A stretch of 64,000 nucleotides of DNA from Parasulfuritortus cantonensis (GCF_004337445.1 NZ_SJZB01000049.1:56648-120647); one strand, 5' to 3'. Shown: positions 36,075 through 47,387, numbered from the stretch's first letter. Notes: generated by a model from the sequence alone, not told the origin. Made by a program: numbers and translations.

Positions 36075-37232
36075 ATGTCCGAACTCGACCTGGTCGTCAT
36101 CGGCGGCGGCGTCGCCGGTATCACGGCGGCACGTTACGCCCAGCGCGCCGGCCGCCGCGTCGTCCTGCTCGAGGCCGACGACCGCCTGGGCGGCTGCGCG
36201 CACACCTGGCAGCCGGTCGCCGACTTCTGGCTCGAACTCGGCGCCCATACCGCCTACAACTCCTACGGCACCCTGCTGGCGCTCAATGCCGACGCCCGGT
36301 TCGGCAACCTGCTGCCACGCGCCAAGGTCGGCTACCACTTCCTCAGGGACGGCCGGCCACAGTCGCCGTTTGCCCGGGTCGGCTTCCTGGAAGCGGCCCT
36401 GCGCCTGCCCTTCAACCTCGGCCTGGGCAAGGCCGGGCTCGACGTCGAGACCTACTTCACCCGCCTGCTCGGCCCGGGCAACTGGCACCGCCTGCTGGCG
36501 CCGGCCTTCGCCGCCGTGCTGTCGCAGCCGGCCGGGCCCTATCCGGCCGAATGGCTGTTCAAGCGCAAGGCGCGGGTCAAGGCGGCACCGCGCAAGTTCA
36601 CCCATGCCGGCGGCATGCAGGGCTGGCTGAGCGGACTCGCGGACGGCGTCGAGGTGCGCCTGGGCCAGCGCGTCGACAGCCTGGCGGCGGGCCCGGACGG
36701 CGTCGAGCTCAAGCTTGCCGATGCCACCCTGAGGGCGCGCGAGGTGGCGGTGGCGACGCCGCCCGACGTCGCCGCTCGCCTGCTCGCCCCGCTGCTGCCC
36801 GAATTGGCCGCCGGCCTCGCCGCCACGCCCATGGCCGGGGTCGACACCCACGCGGTGGTGGTGCCGGCCGGCAAGGTCGCGCTGCCGCCGGTGGCCGGCC
36901 TGATCGGCGCCGAGGACGCCTATTTCTCGGCCGTCAGCCGCGATTACCTGCCGCACCCGGCATGGCGCGGCTTCGCCTTCCATTTCAAGCCCGGCCGGCT
37001 CGATGCCGGCGGCCGGCGCGCCAAGATCGCCGAGGTGCTCGGCTGCGGCGTCGCCGACTTCGCCTACGAGACCACCAAGACCAACCGCCTGCCGGCCCTG
37101 ACGCCGGCCTCGGTGGTCCTGGCCGGACAACTGCGCGCCGCCCTGGCCGGTACCCCGGTCCGCCTGGTCGGCAATTACCTGAACGGCCTGTCGCTGGGCG
37201 ACACGGCCCTGTACGCTGAAACTGGAGGCTGA
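36075..37232 (+). CDS. FAD-dependent amine-oxidase-like oxidoreductase
   Basis: 385 residues. The N-terminal dinucleotide fold is LVVIGGGVAGITAARYAQ with acidic LLEADDRLGGCAHTW after it. A C-terminal FAD-binding stretch (VGNYLNGLSLGDTAL) closes the protein. The overall layout resembles protoporphyrinogen oxidase HemY/phytoene-desaturase-type enzymes, but I cannot assign a substrate. It is followed after one base by the DJ-1 family gene, likely one operon. Confidence 0.82.
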   Translation: MSELDLVVIGGGVAGITAARYAQRAGRRVVLLEADDRLGGCAHTWQPVADFWLELGAHTAYNSYGTLLALNADARFGNLLPRAKVGYHFLRDGRPQSPFARVGFLEAALRLPFNLGLGKAGLDVETYFTRLLGPGNWHRLLAPAFAAVLSQPAGPYPAEWLFKRKARVKAAPRKFTHAGGMQGWLSGLADGVEVRLGQRVDSLAAGPDGVELKLADATLRAREVAVATPPDVAARLLAPLLPELAAGLAATPMAGVDTHAVVVPAGKVALPPVAGLIGAEDAYFSAVSRDYLPHPAWRGFAFHFKPGRLDAGGRRAKIAEVLGCGVADFAYETTKTNRLPALTPASVVLAGQLRAALAGTPVRLVGNYLNGLSLGDTALYAETGG

Positions 37233-37233
37233 C

Positions 37234-37785
37234 ATGAAATCGGTATTGGTTCCCCTCGCGCCCGGCTTCGAAGACCTGGAAGCCGTCACCATCGTCGACC
37301 TGTTGCGGCGTGCCGACATCGAGGTGGTCACCGCCGGTCTCCATTCCGGCCTCATCAGGGGCTCGCGCGGCATCCGGGTGCAGCCGGACGCGACCCTCGA
37401 AGGCGTCCTCGAACGCGATTTCGACATGATCGTCCTGCCCGGCGGCATGCCCGGCGCCGAGAACCTGACCCACGACCCGCGCGTGCAGGCGCTGCTGAAG
37501 AAGATGGCCGGGGCGGGCAAGTACACCGCCGCCATCTGCGCGGCGCCCATGGCCCTGGCCCAGGCCGGCCTGCTCGACGGCCGCCGGGCCACCAGCTACC
37601 CCGGGTTCGTCGACCGCCTGCCCATCCCGGGCGTGCGCTACAGCAAGGACGCGGTGGTCGTCGACGACAAGCTGGTCACCTCGCGCGGTCCCGGCACCGC
37701 CATGGATTTCGGCCTCGCCCTGATCGAACTGCTGGTCGGCAAGGCCGTGCGCGACCAGGTCGAGACCGCGCTGGTCCGTTCCTGA
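37234..37785 (+). CDS. DJ-1/PfpI family protein
   Basis: 183 residues. The nucleophile elbow AAICAAPMALAQAG carries the conserved Cys, and the conserved Glu is in LAPGFEDLEAVT. This is the YajL/DJ-1 clade (protein repair/thiol chaperone or deglycase activity has been proposed for the clade). AAACTGGAGG precedes the ATG. It is the last gene of the S4-kinase-oxidoreductase-DJ-1 string. Confidence 0.9.
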   Translation: MKSVLVPLAPGFEDLEAVTIVDLLRRADIEVVTAGLHSGLIRGSRGIRVQPDATLEGVLERDFDMIVLPGGMPGAENLTHDPRVQALLKKMAGAGKYTAAICAAPMALAQAGLLDGRRATSYPGFVDRLPIPGVRYSKDAVVVDDKLVTSRGPGTAMDFGLALIELLVGKAVRDQVETALVRS

Positions 37786-37798
37786 CCGCCAGCCGGGC

Positions 37799-38230
37799 TC
37801 AGGGCCGGCCCAGGCAGTCCAGCACCGAGGTGGCGCAGACGGCGCCGCCCTGGCCGCCGTTCTCGGCGCGCCAGGCGGCGAGGCCGGAATCGAAGGTCTC
37901 CGGATAGACCGCGCCGCGCCGGAGCGGCTTGCCGACGCTGCGCGCCAGGGCCGCCTCGGTGATCGCCATGTGGCCGGCGACGTGGTCCACCTGCCAGGCC
38001 GGCGCGCCGCGCGGCCGCTCCAGCACCTCGATGTGGTAGACCCCGGTGGCGTGGCCGCCGGCCGGGTCGTGAACGACCAGCCAGCGCGTCGTCGTGGCGG
38101 TGCTGGGCAGCGCCCAGATGCCGGCCGCATGGCCGGCCAGGTCGGGGCCGGCGGCCAGGGCGCAGGTGGCGGTCAGGCCGGCCAGCGCGGCCAGCCAGCG
38201 GACTGCGCGGCGTTTGGCTTCAATCTTCAT
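37799..38230 (-). CDS. Small secreted protein of unknown function
   Basis: 143 residues from the ATG at 38230, with GGAAGAAC just upstream. A Tat-less signal peptide ([16 protein letters not shown]) is followed by a mature domain of about 115 residues rich in Ala/Gly and with two cysteines near the end ([12 protein letters not shown]), probably a disulfide. No family recognised. It begins inside the last codons of the macrodomain gene (11-base overlap) and is the last gene of the exporter string. Confidence 0.68.
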   Translation of the reverse strand: MKIEAKRRAVRWLAALAGLTATCALAAGPDLAGHAAGIWALPSTATTTRWLVVHDPAGGHATGVYHIEVLERPRGAPAWQVDHVAGHMAITEAALARSVGKPLRRGAVYPETFDSGLAAWRAENGGQGGAVCATSVLDCLGRP

Positions 38231-38741
38231 GTTCTTCCACCAGCAATTCGGCATAGACGGCCAGGTCGGCCGCCGTATGGCAGGCGAACAGCACCTCGCG
38301 CAGGGCCGGCCAGGCCGTGCTCGCCGCGCGCACGGCGGCGACGGCGACCGGCGCCGCGCGGCCGATCGGATAGCCGTAGGCGCCGGTGCTGATACTCGGG
38401 AAGGCCAGGCTGGCGAGGCCATGGCGGCCGGCCAGTTCGACGGCGCGCCGGTAGCAGGCGGCCAGCAGCTCGGCCTCGCCGGCGCCGCCGCCCTGCCAGA
38501 CCGGGCCGACCGTGTGGATGACGTAGCGGGCCGGCAGGCGGAAGCCGGGCGTCAGCCTGGCCTCGCCGGTCGGGCAGCCGGCCAGGGCGCGGCAGGCGCT
38601 CAGCAGTTCCGGTCCGGCGGCCCGGTGGATGGCGCCGTCGACGCCGCCGCCGCCGAGCAGGGAGTTGTTCGCGGCATTGACGATGGCGTCCACGGCGAGG
38701 CGGGTGATGTCGGCCTGGACGGCGACGAGGCGGACGCCCAT
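38220..38741 (-). CDS. Macrodomain protein (O-acetyl-ADP-ribose deacetylase-like)
   Basis: 173 residues, one macrodomain of the YmdB/MacroD type: [46 protein letters not shown] and [17 protein letters not shown]. These bind ADP-ribose and place the catalytic Asn/Asp. Expected to remove acetyl or ADP-ribosyl groups from targets. It starts 6 bases after the HlyD-type gene and overlaps the next gene, so it appears to be an operon member of the ABC exporter. Confidence 0.92.
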   Translation of the reverse strand: MGVRLVAVQADITRLAVDAIVNAANNSLLGGGGVDGAIHRAAGPELLSACRALAGCPTGEARLTPGFRLPARYVIHTVGPVWQGGGAGEAELLAACYRRAVELAGRHGLASLAFPSISTGAYGYPIGRAAPVAVAAVRAASTAWPALREVLFACHTAADLAVYAELLVEEHED

Positions 38742-38747
38742 GGCGGC

Positions 38748-39926
38748 CTACTGGGCGGCGACCCGGACGCCGTCGCGGATGCGGTCGTCCGGGCGCGCGA
38801 TCACCTGCGCGCCGGCCGCCAGGCCATCCAGGACCTGGGCCGCCAGGCCGCTGCGCTGGCCGATGCGGAGCGGGCGCAGGCGGGCGCGGCCGTCCACCAC
38901 CGCATACAGGGCCCAGTCGTTGCCCTGCCGGAACAGGGCGCTGGTCGGCACCTGGAGGACGTCGTCGCCGTGCCAGACCACGAAGCTGGCCTCGACCCGG
39001 TAGCCGTCCGCGAGGCGGTGCCAGACCTCGGCCGGGGTGCTGATGTCGGCGAGCACGCGCACCCGCTGCTCCTCGACGCCGAGGGCGGATATCTTGGTGA
39101 AGCCGGCCGGCTCGACCACGCGCACGACGGCGTCGAGCGGGCGCTCGCCGCCCCAGCGGTCGAGGCTGACCCGGGTGCCAGGGGCGATGCGCACGGCGGC
39201 GGTGGAGAGCACCTCGACCACCACCTCCAGGCTGTCCGGGTTGCCGATCTCGATCAGGCTCTGGCCGGCCGCGACCGGGCCGGCGCTCTCGTGCGGCACG
39301 GCGAGCACCCGGCCGGCCACCGGGGCGGTCACCGCGACGGTGTCGCCGCGGGCCGGCCGGCCGGCCTGGACCAGGGCGGCTTGGGCCACCGCGAGCTGGT
39401 AGTCGGCGGCACGCGCACTCTGTTCGGCGGCCCGGCGGTTGGCCTGGCCGGCCTGCTGGCGCGAGCGGGCCTGGTCGAGCGCCGCCTGGGCGACGAAGCG
39501 GTCGCGGAACAGGGCCTCGGCGCGCGCCAGTTCCTGGTCGGCCAGGCGCTCCTCGGCGAGCGTGGCGGCGACCGCGTCGTGGCTGGCCCGGGCGGCCGCG
39601 CGTGCGGCCTCGACCTGGGCCCGCGCCTGGGCCTCGCCGCGCGGGTCGAGACCCGCCGAGCGGGCCGGTTCGAGGACCGCCACCGTCTGCCCGGCGGCGA
39701 CGGCGTCGCCGATCTTGAGGTCGATGCGACGGGCGTAGCCGGCCACCGGGGCGGACACCGCATAGCGTTCGCGCACCCGGGTCTTGCCCTCCTCGTCGAC
39801 CGTCACCGAGAGCGGACCGCGCGTCACCGCGGCCATCTCCACGGGCACCGGGCCGGGCAGGAAACCCCAGACCAGGGCGGCCAGGACGAGCAGGGCGAGC
39901 AGGAAGAGCGGCAGGCGTTTGGACAT
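38748..39926 (-). CDS. HlyD-family periplasmic adaptor of an ABC exporter
   Basis: 392 residues. One N-terminal membrane helix (LFLLALLVLAALVWGFLPG) is followed by a lipoyl half (RIDLKIGDAVAAGQTVAVLE), a long alpha-hairpin (about 95-195), the second lipoyl half (VTAPVAGRVLAV) and a beta-barrel region (LEVVVEVLSTAAVRI). It links the inner-membrane FtsX-type permease (62 bases upstream on the same strand) to an outer-membrane or periplasmic acceptor, as in DevB/MacA systems. Substrate unknown. Confidence 0.9.
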   Translation of the reverse strand: MSKRLPLFLLALLVLAALVWGFLPGPVPVEMAAVTRGPLSVTVDEEGKTRVRERYAVSAPVAGYARRIDLKIGDAVAAGQTVAVLEPARSAGLDPRGEAQARAQVEAARAAARASHDAVAATLAEERLADQELARAEALFRDRFVAQAALDQARSRQQAGQANRRAAEQSARAADYQLAVAQAALVQAGRPARGDTVAVTAPVAGRVLAVPHESAGPVAAGQSLIEIGNPDSLEVVVEVLSTAAVRIAPGTRVSLDRWGGERPLDAVVRVVEPAGFTKISALGVEEQRVRVLADISTPAEVWHRLADGYRVEASFVVWHGDDVLQVPTSALFRQGNDWALYAVVDGRARLRPLRIGQRSGLAAQVLDGLAAGAQVIARPDDRIRDGVRVAAQ

Positions 39927-39987
39927 GGTCAGGCAGCAATACTACCGCGGTATTCCGGTTGCCGCAGACAGGGCGGGCGGCGCGCCT

Positions 39988-42354
39988 TCATTCCCGGGTC
40001 TTGAGCACGCCGATCAGGTCCAGGCGGCCGAGCTGGCGCCAGGCCAGGAGGCCGGACAGGACGGCCGACACCGTCACCACGGTGGCGCTCAGGGCATAGT
40101 TGTTGGAATACAGGACCAGCGGCAGGCGGTATAGATCGGATTCGAACGACACCACCAGGATGCCGCACAGGCCGACGCCGACCAGGAAGCCGACCGGGAT
40201 GGCGGCCAGGGTCAGCACGGCCAGCTCGCCGAGCAGGATGTAGGCGATCTCGGCGCGGGTGAAGCCGAGCACGCGCAGGCTGGCCAGTTCGCGGCTGCGC
40301 TCGGACAGCGAGATGCGCGCCGAGTTGTAGACCACGCCGAAGGCGATGATGCCGGCCAGCAGGGTGGTCACCATGTTGAAGAACAGGACGAATTCGCCCA
40401 GGGTCGCGTAGAAGCTCTTGATCGCGCTGGCGTGGGCGACCAGGCCGAGCACGCGCGGACGGTCGTGCAGGGCGCCGTAGAGCGGGCCGTCGTTGCCCGG
40501 CGCGTGCGACAGGTAGGCGCCGGACACCACGTCGCCCTCGCGCAGCAGGTCGTTGAGGACGTCCTGGCGCATGTAGGCGGATACGCCCAGGTACTGCTTG
40601 GTGAGACCCTGGACCGGGACCTGCAGCACCTGGCGGCGGCCCTCCAGGACCTCCACGGTGAGGACGTCGCCGGGCTGCACGTGCAGTATGTTGCGGGCCA
40701 GGTGGTCGGTCAGGATGACGCCATCGGGCGGCACCTGGACCGGCTGCAGGCGGGCGTCGAGGGAGCGGTGCAGGCGTCCCTCGGGCTGGATGCCGGACAG
40801 GCTGGTGCGGTAGTGGTACTGGCGGTAGCGCAGGTTGGCGGCGACCTCGCGCACGCCCTCGACCTGGCGCACCCCGGGCAGGCTGGCCAGTTCGTGCAGG
40901 GCCCGCCCGGAGGTCGGTTCGACGAAGCTCACGGCGAGGTCCTCGCGGGACGCCTGGCGGAACTGCACGTCGACCATGAAGTCGATGGCGCCGCGCTGGT
41001 AGTCGCCCACCATCATGAGGCCGCCGGCGCAGGCGATGCCGAGCAGGGTGAGCAGCGACTTCACCGGCCGGCGCCCGATGTGGCGCAGGATCATGCGCGA
41101 CGGCTGGCCCAGGTGGCGCTGCAGGCCCAGGCGTTCCCAGAAGGTGGCGCGGTAGACGACCGGGGTGTCCGGCCGCATGCCCTCGGCGGGCGGCAAGCGG
41201 GTGGCCTTGAGGACCGCGAACAGGGTGCCGCCGATCCCGGCGGCGCTGCCCACGGCCAGGGCGATCAGGACGGCCACCGGGCGCAGGACGTAGTTCAGGT
41301 AGGGGAAGCGGTAGAAATCCATGTACACGCCGGCCAGGCCATGGCCGAACCAGGCCCCCAGGGCGACGCCGCCGGCGACGCCGATGAGGACGATGGCCAT
41401 GACCAGCTTGATGAAGTGCCAGCCGACCGCCGCGTTGGTGTAGCCGAAGGCCTTGAGGATGGCGATCTGGTCGCGCTGGGTGGCGATCAGGCGGCTCACC
41501 ACGACGTTGAGCAGGAAGGCGGCGACGCCCAGGAAGATGGCCGGGAAGACCGTCGCGGTGGTCTGCAGCTGCTTCAGTTCCTCGGCCAGGAAGCGGTTGG
41601 AGAACTGGTCCTTGCGGCCGTAGGCGCCGACGCCGCCGTAGGCCGCGAGGCGTTCGTCGAGGGCGTCGACGACGTCCTGGAGCGGGGCGCCCGGGGCCAG
41701 GGTGAGGGCGACCCGGTTGAAGGCGCCGTCCATGCCGTAGGCCACCGCGAGGGCGTGGCGGCCCATCCAGAGCACGCCGTAGCGCTGGAAGTCCGGGAAC
41801 ATGGAGCCGGGCGCGATCTGGTAGACGAACTCGGGCGACAGGGCGACGCCGACCAGGGTCAGCTGCTTGTGCTTGCCGTTGATGATGGCGCCGATGCGGT
41901 CGCCGGTGCGCAGGCCGTGGGCGTCGGCAAAGGTGTCGCTGACCAGGGCCTCGTCCTCGCTGTAGGGGGCCGGCCAGCGGCCGCGCTTGAGGTGCAGGCG
42001 GTTGAGGAGCGGGTCACCGTGGTCGGGGATGGAGAGTATCTGGCCGGTGATCGGGTCGGCGAAGCCGGCGACCTCGAGCTTCGCCTGTGCGACCACGCGG
42101 GTCTCCAGTTCGCGCACGCCGGGGATCTCGCGCAGCCGTTCGGCGACCGCCTCCGGGGCGCGCTTGAGGGGCGCGAACACCTCGGCGAAGCGGTAGTCGC
42201 GGTAGAAGCGGTCGCGCGTCTCGAGCAGGGAGTCGTAGGTCGACAGGGCCATCACCATGGTGGCGACGCCGCCCATGATCACCGCGGCGATGGCGAGGAC
42301 CTGGCCGCGCATGAGCCAGAGGTCGCGCAGGAGTTTGCGGTTGAGGGCGGTCAT
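39988..42354 (-). CDS. FtsX-type ABC transporter permease (two FtsX domains)
   Basis: 788 residues. An N-terminal helix and a large periplasmic domain (about 45-270) are followed by three helices (about 275-395), a second periplasmic domain (about 455-665) and three terminal helices (about 670-780). This is the ten-helix-like duplicated FtsX/MacB layout. The ATG at 42354 has no visible Shine-Dalgarno site: the 22 bases before it are followed by the end of the palindromic element. It works with the ATPase at 42908-43639 and the adaptor downstream. Confidence 0.9.
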   Translation of the reverse strand: MTALNRKLLRDLWLMRGQVLAIAAVIMGGVATMVMALSTYDSLLETRDRFYRDYRFAEVFAPLKRAPEAVAERLREIPGVRELETRVVAQAKLEVAGFADPITGQILSIPDHGDPLLNRLHLKRGRWPAPYSEDEALVSDTFADAHGLRTGDRIGAIINGKHKQLTLVGVALSPEFVYQIAPGSMFPDFQRYGVLWMGRHALAVAYGMDGAFNRVALTLAPGAPLQDVVDALDERLAAYGGVGAYGRKDQFSNRFLAEELKQLQTTATVFPAIFLGVAAFLLNVVVSRLIATQRDQIAILKAFGYTNAAVGWHFIKLVMAIVLIGVAGGVALGAWFGHGLAGVYMDFYRFPYLNYVLRPVAVLIALAVGSAAGIGGTLFAVLKATRLPPAEGMRPDTPVVYRATFWERLGLQRHLGQPSRMILRHIGRRPVKSLLTLLGIACAGGLMMVGDYQRGAIDFMVDVQFRQASREDLAVSFVEPTSGRALHELASLPGVRQVEGVREVAANLRYRQYHYRTSLSGIQPEGRLHRSLDARLQPVQVPPDGVILTDHLARNILHVQPGDVLTVEVLEGRRQVLQVPVQGLTKQYLGVSAYMRQDVLNDLLREGDVVSGAYLSHAPGNDGPLYGALHDRPRVLGLVAHASAIKSFYATLGEFVLFFNMVTTLLAGIIAFGVVYNSARISLSERSRELASLRVLGFTRAEIAYILLGELAVLTLAAIPVGFLVGVGLCGILVVSFESDLYRLPLVLYSNNYALSATVVTVSAVLSGLLAWRQLGRLDLIGVLKTRE

Positions 42355-42376
42355 GGCGGTGTCGGTGCGGCTTGCT

Positions 42377-42858
42377 GGCTTGGGCCGGGGGCGCCCGGCA
42401 GCGCCTCACTTTCTTTGCTCGTGCAAAGAAAGTAAGCAAAGAAAGCACGCCCCGCTTCGCCGCCCTTCGGGTTCCCAGATTCTCCACCGGCGGCCGGGCG
42501 GCTGCGCAACTCGGCCTTCGGCCTCAGACAGTGCTCGCCGACTTCCCCCGGCCGCCAGCGGAGAATCTGGCGGCTCAGAGGGGATGAAAATATGCCCCTA
42601 CCGGCGCTGCCGCGCACCCCTCCCCCGCGGGCGGGGGAGGGGCTGGGGTGGGGGGACGTCCCCTCAGCCGGCGCCGGGTATTCCGGATCTGACCGGGGGA
42701 AGTCGGCGAAAGGTGTCTGAGCGTAGCGAGTTCTTTCGCCGCCCGGGCAGGTCTGGAATGCCCGGGGTTTCGACGGATGTGGGGCGTGCTTTCTTTGCTT
42801 ACTTTCTTTGCACGAGCAAAGAAAGTGAGGCGTTCGCCGGGCGCCCCCGGCCCAAGCC
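42377..42858. repeat. 482-bp nested inverted-repeat (palindromic) element
   Basis: This 553-base gene-free gap (42355-42907) holds a near-perfect inverted repeat with arms 42377-42453 and 42781-42858, differing only at the CGGCAGC/CGGCGAAC step. Each arm contains its own hairpin (ACTTTCTTTGC / GCAAAGAAAGT). Further inside, 42523-42551 pairs with 42693-42721 (29 nt, a few mismatches), and more distant pairs match around 42475-42502 and 42740-42769. The centre is a perfect 12-bp hairpin at 42617-42642 (CCCCTCCCCCGC / GCGGGGGAGGGG). No transposase is encoded; the short frames within it are not genes. It separates an ABC ATPase gene from its permease gene. Confidence 0.9.
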
Positions 42859-42907
42859 GCCCCGCCGAAGCGGGAAGCGGAGGAAAAGGCGCGACCGCCG
42901 CCGGCCT

Positions 42908-43635
<728 letters not shown>

Positions 43636-43639
<4 letters not shown>

Positions 43640-46131
43640 CCGTCCACCCGGGCCGGCGCCACGTTCCAGATGTCGCGGCAGTACTCGGCGATGGCGCGGT
43701 CGGACGAGAAACGACCCATGCGGGCGACGTTGAGTATGGCCATGCGGGTCCAGCGCGCCGGGTCGCGCCAGGCGTCGGCGACCCGGTCCTGGCAGTCGAC
43801 GTAGGCGCGGTAGTCGGCCAGCAGCAGGTAGTCGTCGCGCCCGAGCAGGTGGTCGACCAGGGGCCGGAACAGGCCGGCGTCGCCGTGCGCGAAGTGGCCG
43901 CCGGCGATGAGGTCGACGGCCGCGCGCAGTTCCGGGTCGCGCTCGTACAGCGCGTAGGGCCGGTAGCCGGCGGCCCGGGTCCGGACCGCCTCGTCGGCGT
44001 CGAGGCCGAACAGGAAGAAGTTGTCCGGGCCGACCGCCTCGCGGATCTCGACGTTGGCGCCGTCCAGGGTGCCGATGGTCAGGGCGCCGTTGAGCGAGAA
44101 CTTCATGTTGCCGGTGCCGGAGGCTTCCATGCCCGCCGTGGAAATCTGCTCGGACAGGTCGGCGGCCGGATAGACGGACTGGGCGACCTTCACGTTGTAG
44201 TCGGGCACGAACACGACCTTCAGGCGATCGCGCATGTCGGGGTCGCGGTTGACCACCTCGGCGACCGCGTTGATCAGCTTGATGATCAGCTTGGCCATGG
44301 CGTAGCCGGGCGCCGCCTTGCCGCCGAACAGCACGGTGCGCGCCGGGACGTCGGCATCCGGGGCATGCTTCAGGCGGTTGTACAGGGTCACCACGTGGAG
44401 CAGGTTGAGGTGCTGGCGCTTGTACTCGTGGATGCGCTTGGCCTGGATGTCGAACAGGCTGGCCGGGTCGATGGCGTTGCCCTGGCCGGCCCGGAGGCGT
44501 TCCGCGAGGGCGGCCTTGCGGATCAGCTTGGCCTGGCGCCAGCGGTCCTGGAAGGCCGGGTCGTCGGCCAGGCCCTCGAGGCCGCGCAGTCGTTCCAGGT
44601 CGCGCGTCCAGCCGTCGCCCAGGGCCTCGGTGAGCAGATCGGCCAGGCCGGGGTTGGCCAGCATCAGGAAGCGCCGGGGGGTGACGCCGTTGGTCTTGTT
44701 CTGAAACTTGTCCGGCCAGATGTCGTGGAAGTCCTTCAGCACCGTGGTGCCGAGCAGGCGGGTATGGAGGGCGGCGACGCCGTTGATGGCGTGGCCGCCG
44801 ACGCTGGCCAGGTGGGCCATGCGCACGTACTTGGGCGGCGTCTCGTCGATGATCGACAGGCGGGCGATGCGGGCGGGGTCGTCCGGGTAGCGCAGGCGCA
44901 TGTCGTCCAGGAAACGACGGTTGATCTCGTAGACGATCTCCAGGTGGCGCGGCAGGACGTCGGCGAAGAGCGGCAGCGGCCACTTCTCCAGGGCCTCGGG
45001 GAGCAGGGTGTGGTTGGTGTAGGCGAAGGTATGGCGGGTCGCCTGCCAGGCCTCGTCCCAGTCCAGGCCGTGCTCGTCGACGAGCAGGCGCATCAGCTCG
45101 GCGACGGCGATGGTCGGGTGGGTATCGTTCAACTGGGCGGCGAACTTGGCGTGGAACTCTGCCAGGGGCCGGCCGGTGGTGGCGAAGATGCGCAGCATGT
45201 CCTGCAGCGAGCAGGAGACGAAGAAGTACTGCTGGAGCAGGCGCAGGCGTTTGCCGCTGTCGGCCTCGTCGTTCGGGTAGAGGACCTTGGAGATGGTCTC
45301 GGAGCGCACCTTGCGCATCACCGCGCCGACGTAGTCGCCCTGGTTGAACACGGTGAAATCGAAGTCCTCGGCCGCCTCGGCGCGCCACAGGCGCAGCAGG
45401 TTGACGGTCTCGACGCCGTAGCCGGCGACCGGGGTGTCGTAGGCGACGCCGCGGAACAGGTCGGCGTGGCGCCAGTGTACGCGCAGGCGGCCGTGCTCGT
45501 CGGTCACGTGCTCGGTGCGGCCGCCGATGCGGACGTCGTAGCAGATGCCCGGCCGGCGGACCTCCCACGGGTTGCCGTAGTGCAGCCAGGTGTCCGAGGT
45601 CTCGACCTGCCAGCCGTCCTGGATCTTCTGGTCGAAGATGCCGTACTCGTAGCGGATGCCGTAGCCGATGGCCGGAATCTCCAGGGTGGCCAGGGAATCC
45701 ATGAAGCAGGCGGCCAGGCGGCCGAGGCCACCGTTGCCGAGGCCGGGCTCCTCCTCGTGGTCGAGGATGGCGTCCAGGTCCAGGCCGAGTCCGCGCAGGG
45801 CTTCGCGGGTGGCGTCCACGATGCCCAGGCTGAGCAGGTTGTTGGCCAGGTGCGGGCCGGGCAGGTACTCGGCGGACAGGTAGCAGACGGTGCGCGGGTC
45901 GCGTTCCTTGTAGGCCTGGATCGTTCTTACCCAGCGGTGCAGCAGGCGGTCGCGCACGGTGTAGGAGAGCGCCTGGTAACGGTCGTCGTCGGTGGCGATC
46001 TCGGGGAAACGTCCCTGGATGTAGAACAGGTTGTCCAGGAAGGCCTGCCGGAGGGTTTCGGCGGACAACCCGGTGCGGGTGTGTTCCGGCCCGGGAGGAA
46101 CGGTACCGCTGCTTTGCTTGCGTGCAGGCAT
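43636..46131 (-). CDS. glgP: Glycogen/starch/alpha-glucan phosphorylase
   Basis: 831 residues from the ATG at 46131, with AGGA 9 bases upstream; an in-frame GTG at 46137 is less likely. Landmarks are [54 protein letters not shown] and the pyridoxal-phosphate lysine region [14 protein letters not shown]. It releases glucose-1-phosphate from glycogen. No other glycogen gene is in the window; instead its stop overlaps the start of an ABC exporter ATPase. Confidence 0.96.
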
Positions 46132-46251
46132 GGCCACAATCCTGTCGTGTCTCGATGTAGGCTAGTCCTCATTGTGGCCGGCAGCCGGCGGGAATGCCAA
46201 TCCGGACCCTGCCCGCGGCAGGGGAATCTATTTCTGATAAAAATGCTCGGG

Positions 46252-46257
46252 TATAAT
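46252..46257 (+). promoter_or_regulatory. Perfect -10 element immediately before the start codon
   Basis: TATAAT at 46252-46257 lies 7 bases before the ATG at 46265. A transcript starting 7 bases past the -10 would begin at or next to the start codon. No good -35 is found 16-18 bases upstream. Confidence 0.5.
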
Positions 46258-46264
46258 CGGCGCC

Positions 46265-47383
46265 ATGACTACCTCCGCTGCCCCCACCTTCCCCAAGCTG
46301 CTGCAAATGCCCGCCATCGAGCGCCCCGTCAACGTGCCGGTGGCCGACCTCGCGGACGTCAAGTCCGCCGCCGATCTGCCCTCGAGGCTGCTTCTGGGCG
46401 ACCTGGTCGCCGCCTCGTTCAAGCCGGTGAAGAAAGGCTGGACGGCCGACTGGCGCGATGCCGACGGCCACCTCGCGCGCTTCCGCTATGCCGGCGGACT
46501 GTCCTCCCTGGAACTGTCGTTCGCCGGCGACGAGACCGTCACCCTGGTCTCGGCGAGCCGCTTCGGCGACCTCGGCGCCAGCGTCCAGGGCATCCATCCG
46601 GGTGCCTGGCTGGCCCGGCTGGGCGAACGCCTGGAGGCCATGTACAACCTGCGCGTCTTCCCGCACCGCGAGGACGACGCCGTCGGCGGCGACTTCCCGG
46701 ACGGCCATCTGGTCAGCCTGGTGCTGCCGGTCCCGGCCGACCGCCTGATGGCCCTGTTCGACCTCCACAAGGCGCTGCGCGAGGACGCCGCCATCCGCAC
46801 CCCGGTCGACGCCTACCTGCGTTACGCCTTCAGCACCGTGAACTATGTCGAGGGCCGCTGCCACCCGATGCTGGCGCACCCGGCCGGCCTCGTGCTGCAC
46901 CATGTCAACGCCCTGGGTACGCCGGCGGCCGAGATGCCGGTGCGCGAGCTCGACCCGCAGGGCGTGGCCGCCTGGACCCTGCAGCGCGGCCACTACCTGT
47001 ACGTGGCCCACTGCCGCCTGCGTGAGGCGGCCCGGCTGGTCGAGCGCCTGGCCGCGGCCGGCTTCATCGGCGCCGCCGATACCGGCAAGGAGGGCTGGCC
47101 GTATGCGCCCGAGTTCGGCGCCGCCCTGCTGCCGTTCGGCTACGAATACGCCGCCGCCAACGCCTGGTGGTTCGACAAGGCGGGCAGCCGGCGCATCTTC
47201 TATGCGCGCTTCGCCGACGCCGACGACCGCCAGGCCCTGGGCGGGCACAGCGGCGACATCTGGCTCAAGGCGCTGATCCGCGATGCCGCCAAGGCGGCCG
47301 ACCAGTGCCGCGTGGAGACCGCGCGCGCCTTCGCCGAGGGCATGGCCGAAGCGGCCGGCAAGCCGGCCGGCCAGGCGCACTGA
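46265..47383 (+). CDS. Protein of unknown function
   Basis: 372 residues. No signal peptide or membrane helix, and no catalytic motif that I recognise. The sequence is evenly folded in appearance (alternating hydrophobic pattern, many Trp/Tyr: GWTADWRDADG, GYEYAAANAWWFDKAG). The frame has strong codon bias. An ATG without ribosome-binding site sits right after a TATAAT box, which suggests a leaderless transcript. It converges on the HD-GYP-like gene with 4 bases between them. Confidence 0.75.
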   Translation: MTTSAAPTFPKLLQMPAIERPVNVPVADLADVKSAADLPSRLLLGDLVAASFKPVKKGWTADWRDADGHLARFRYAGGLSSLELSFAGDETVTLVSASRFGDLGASVQGIHPGAWLARLGERLEAMYNLRVFPHREDDAVGGDFPDGHLVSLVLPVPADRLMALFDLHKALREDAAIRTPVDAYLRYAFSTVNYVEGRCHPMLAHPAGLVLHHVNALGTPAAEMPVRELDPQGVAAWTLQRGHYLYVAHCRLREAARLVERLAAAGFIGAADTGKEGWPYAPEFGAALLPFGYEYAAANAWWFDKAGSRRIFYARFADADDRQALGGHSGDIWLKALIRDAAKAADQCRVETARAFAEGMAEAAGKPAGQAH

Positions 47384-47387
47384 CTTC

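Noticed and set aside
34512..37592. 1026-codon minus-strand frame over S4, kinase, oxidoreductase and DJ-1 genes
   Set aside because: Repetitive Gly/Arg/Gln/Val composition and opposite to four well-supported genes.
43849..47025. 1058-codon plus-strand frame across glgP and the next gene
   Set aside because: Antisense shadow of glgP, low-complexity composition, and it crosses real gene boundaries.
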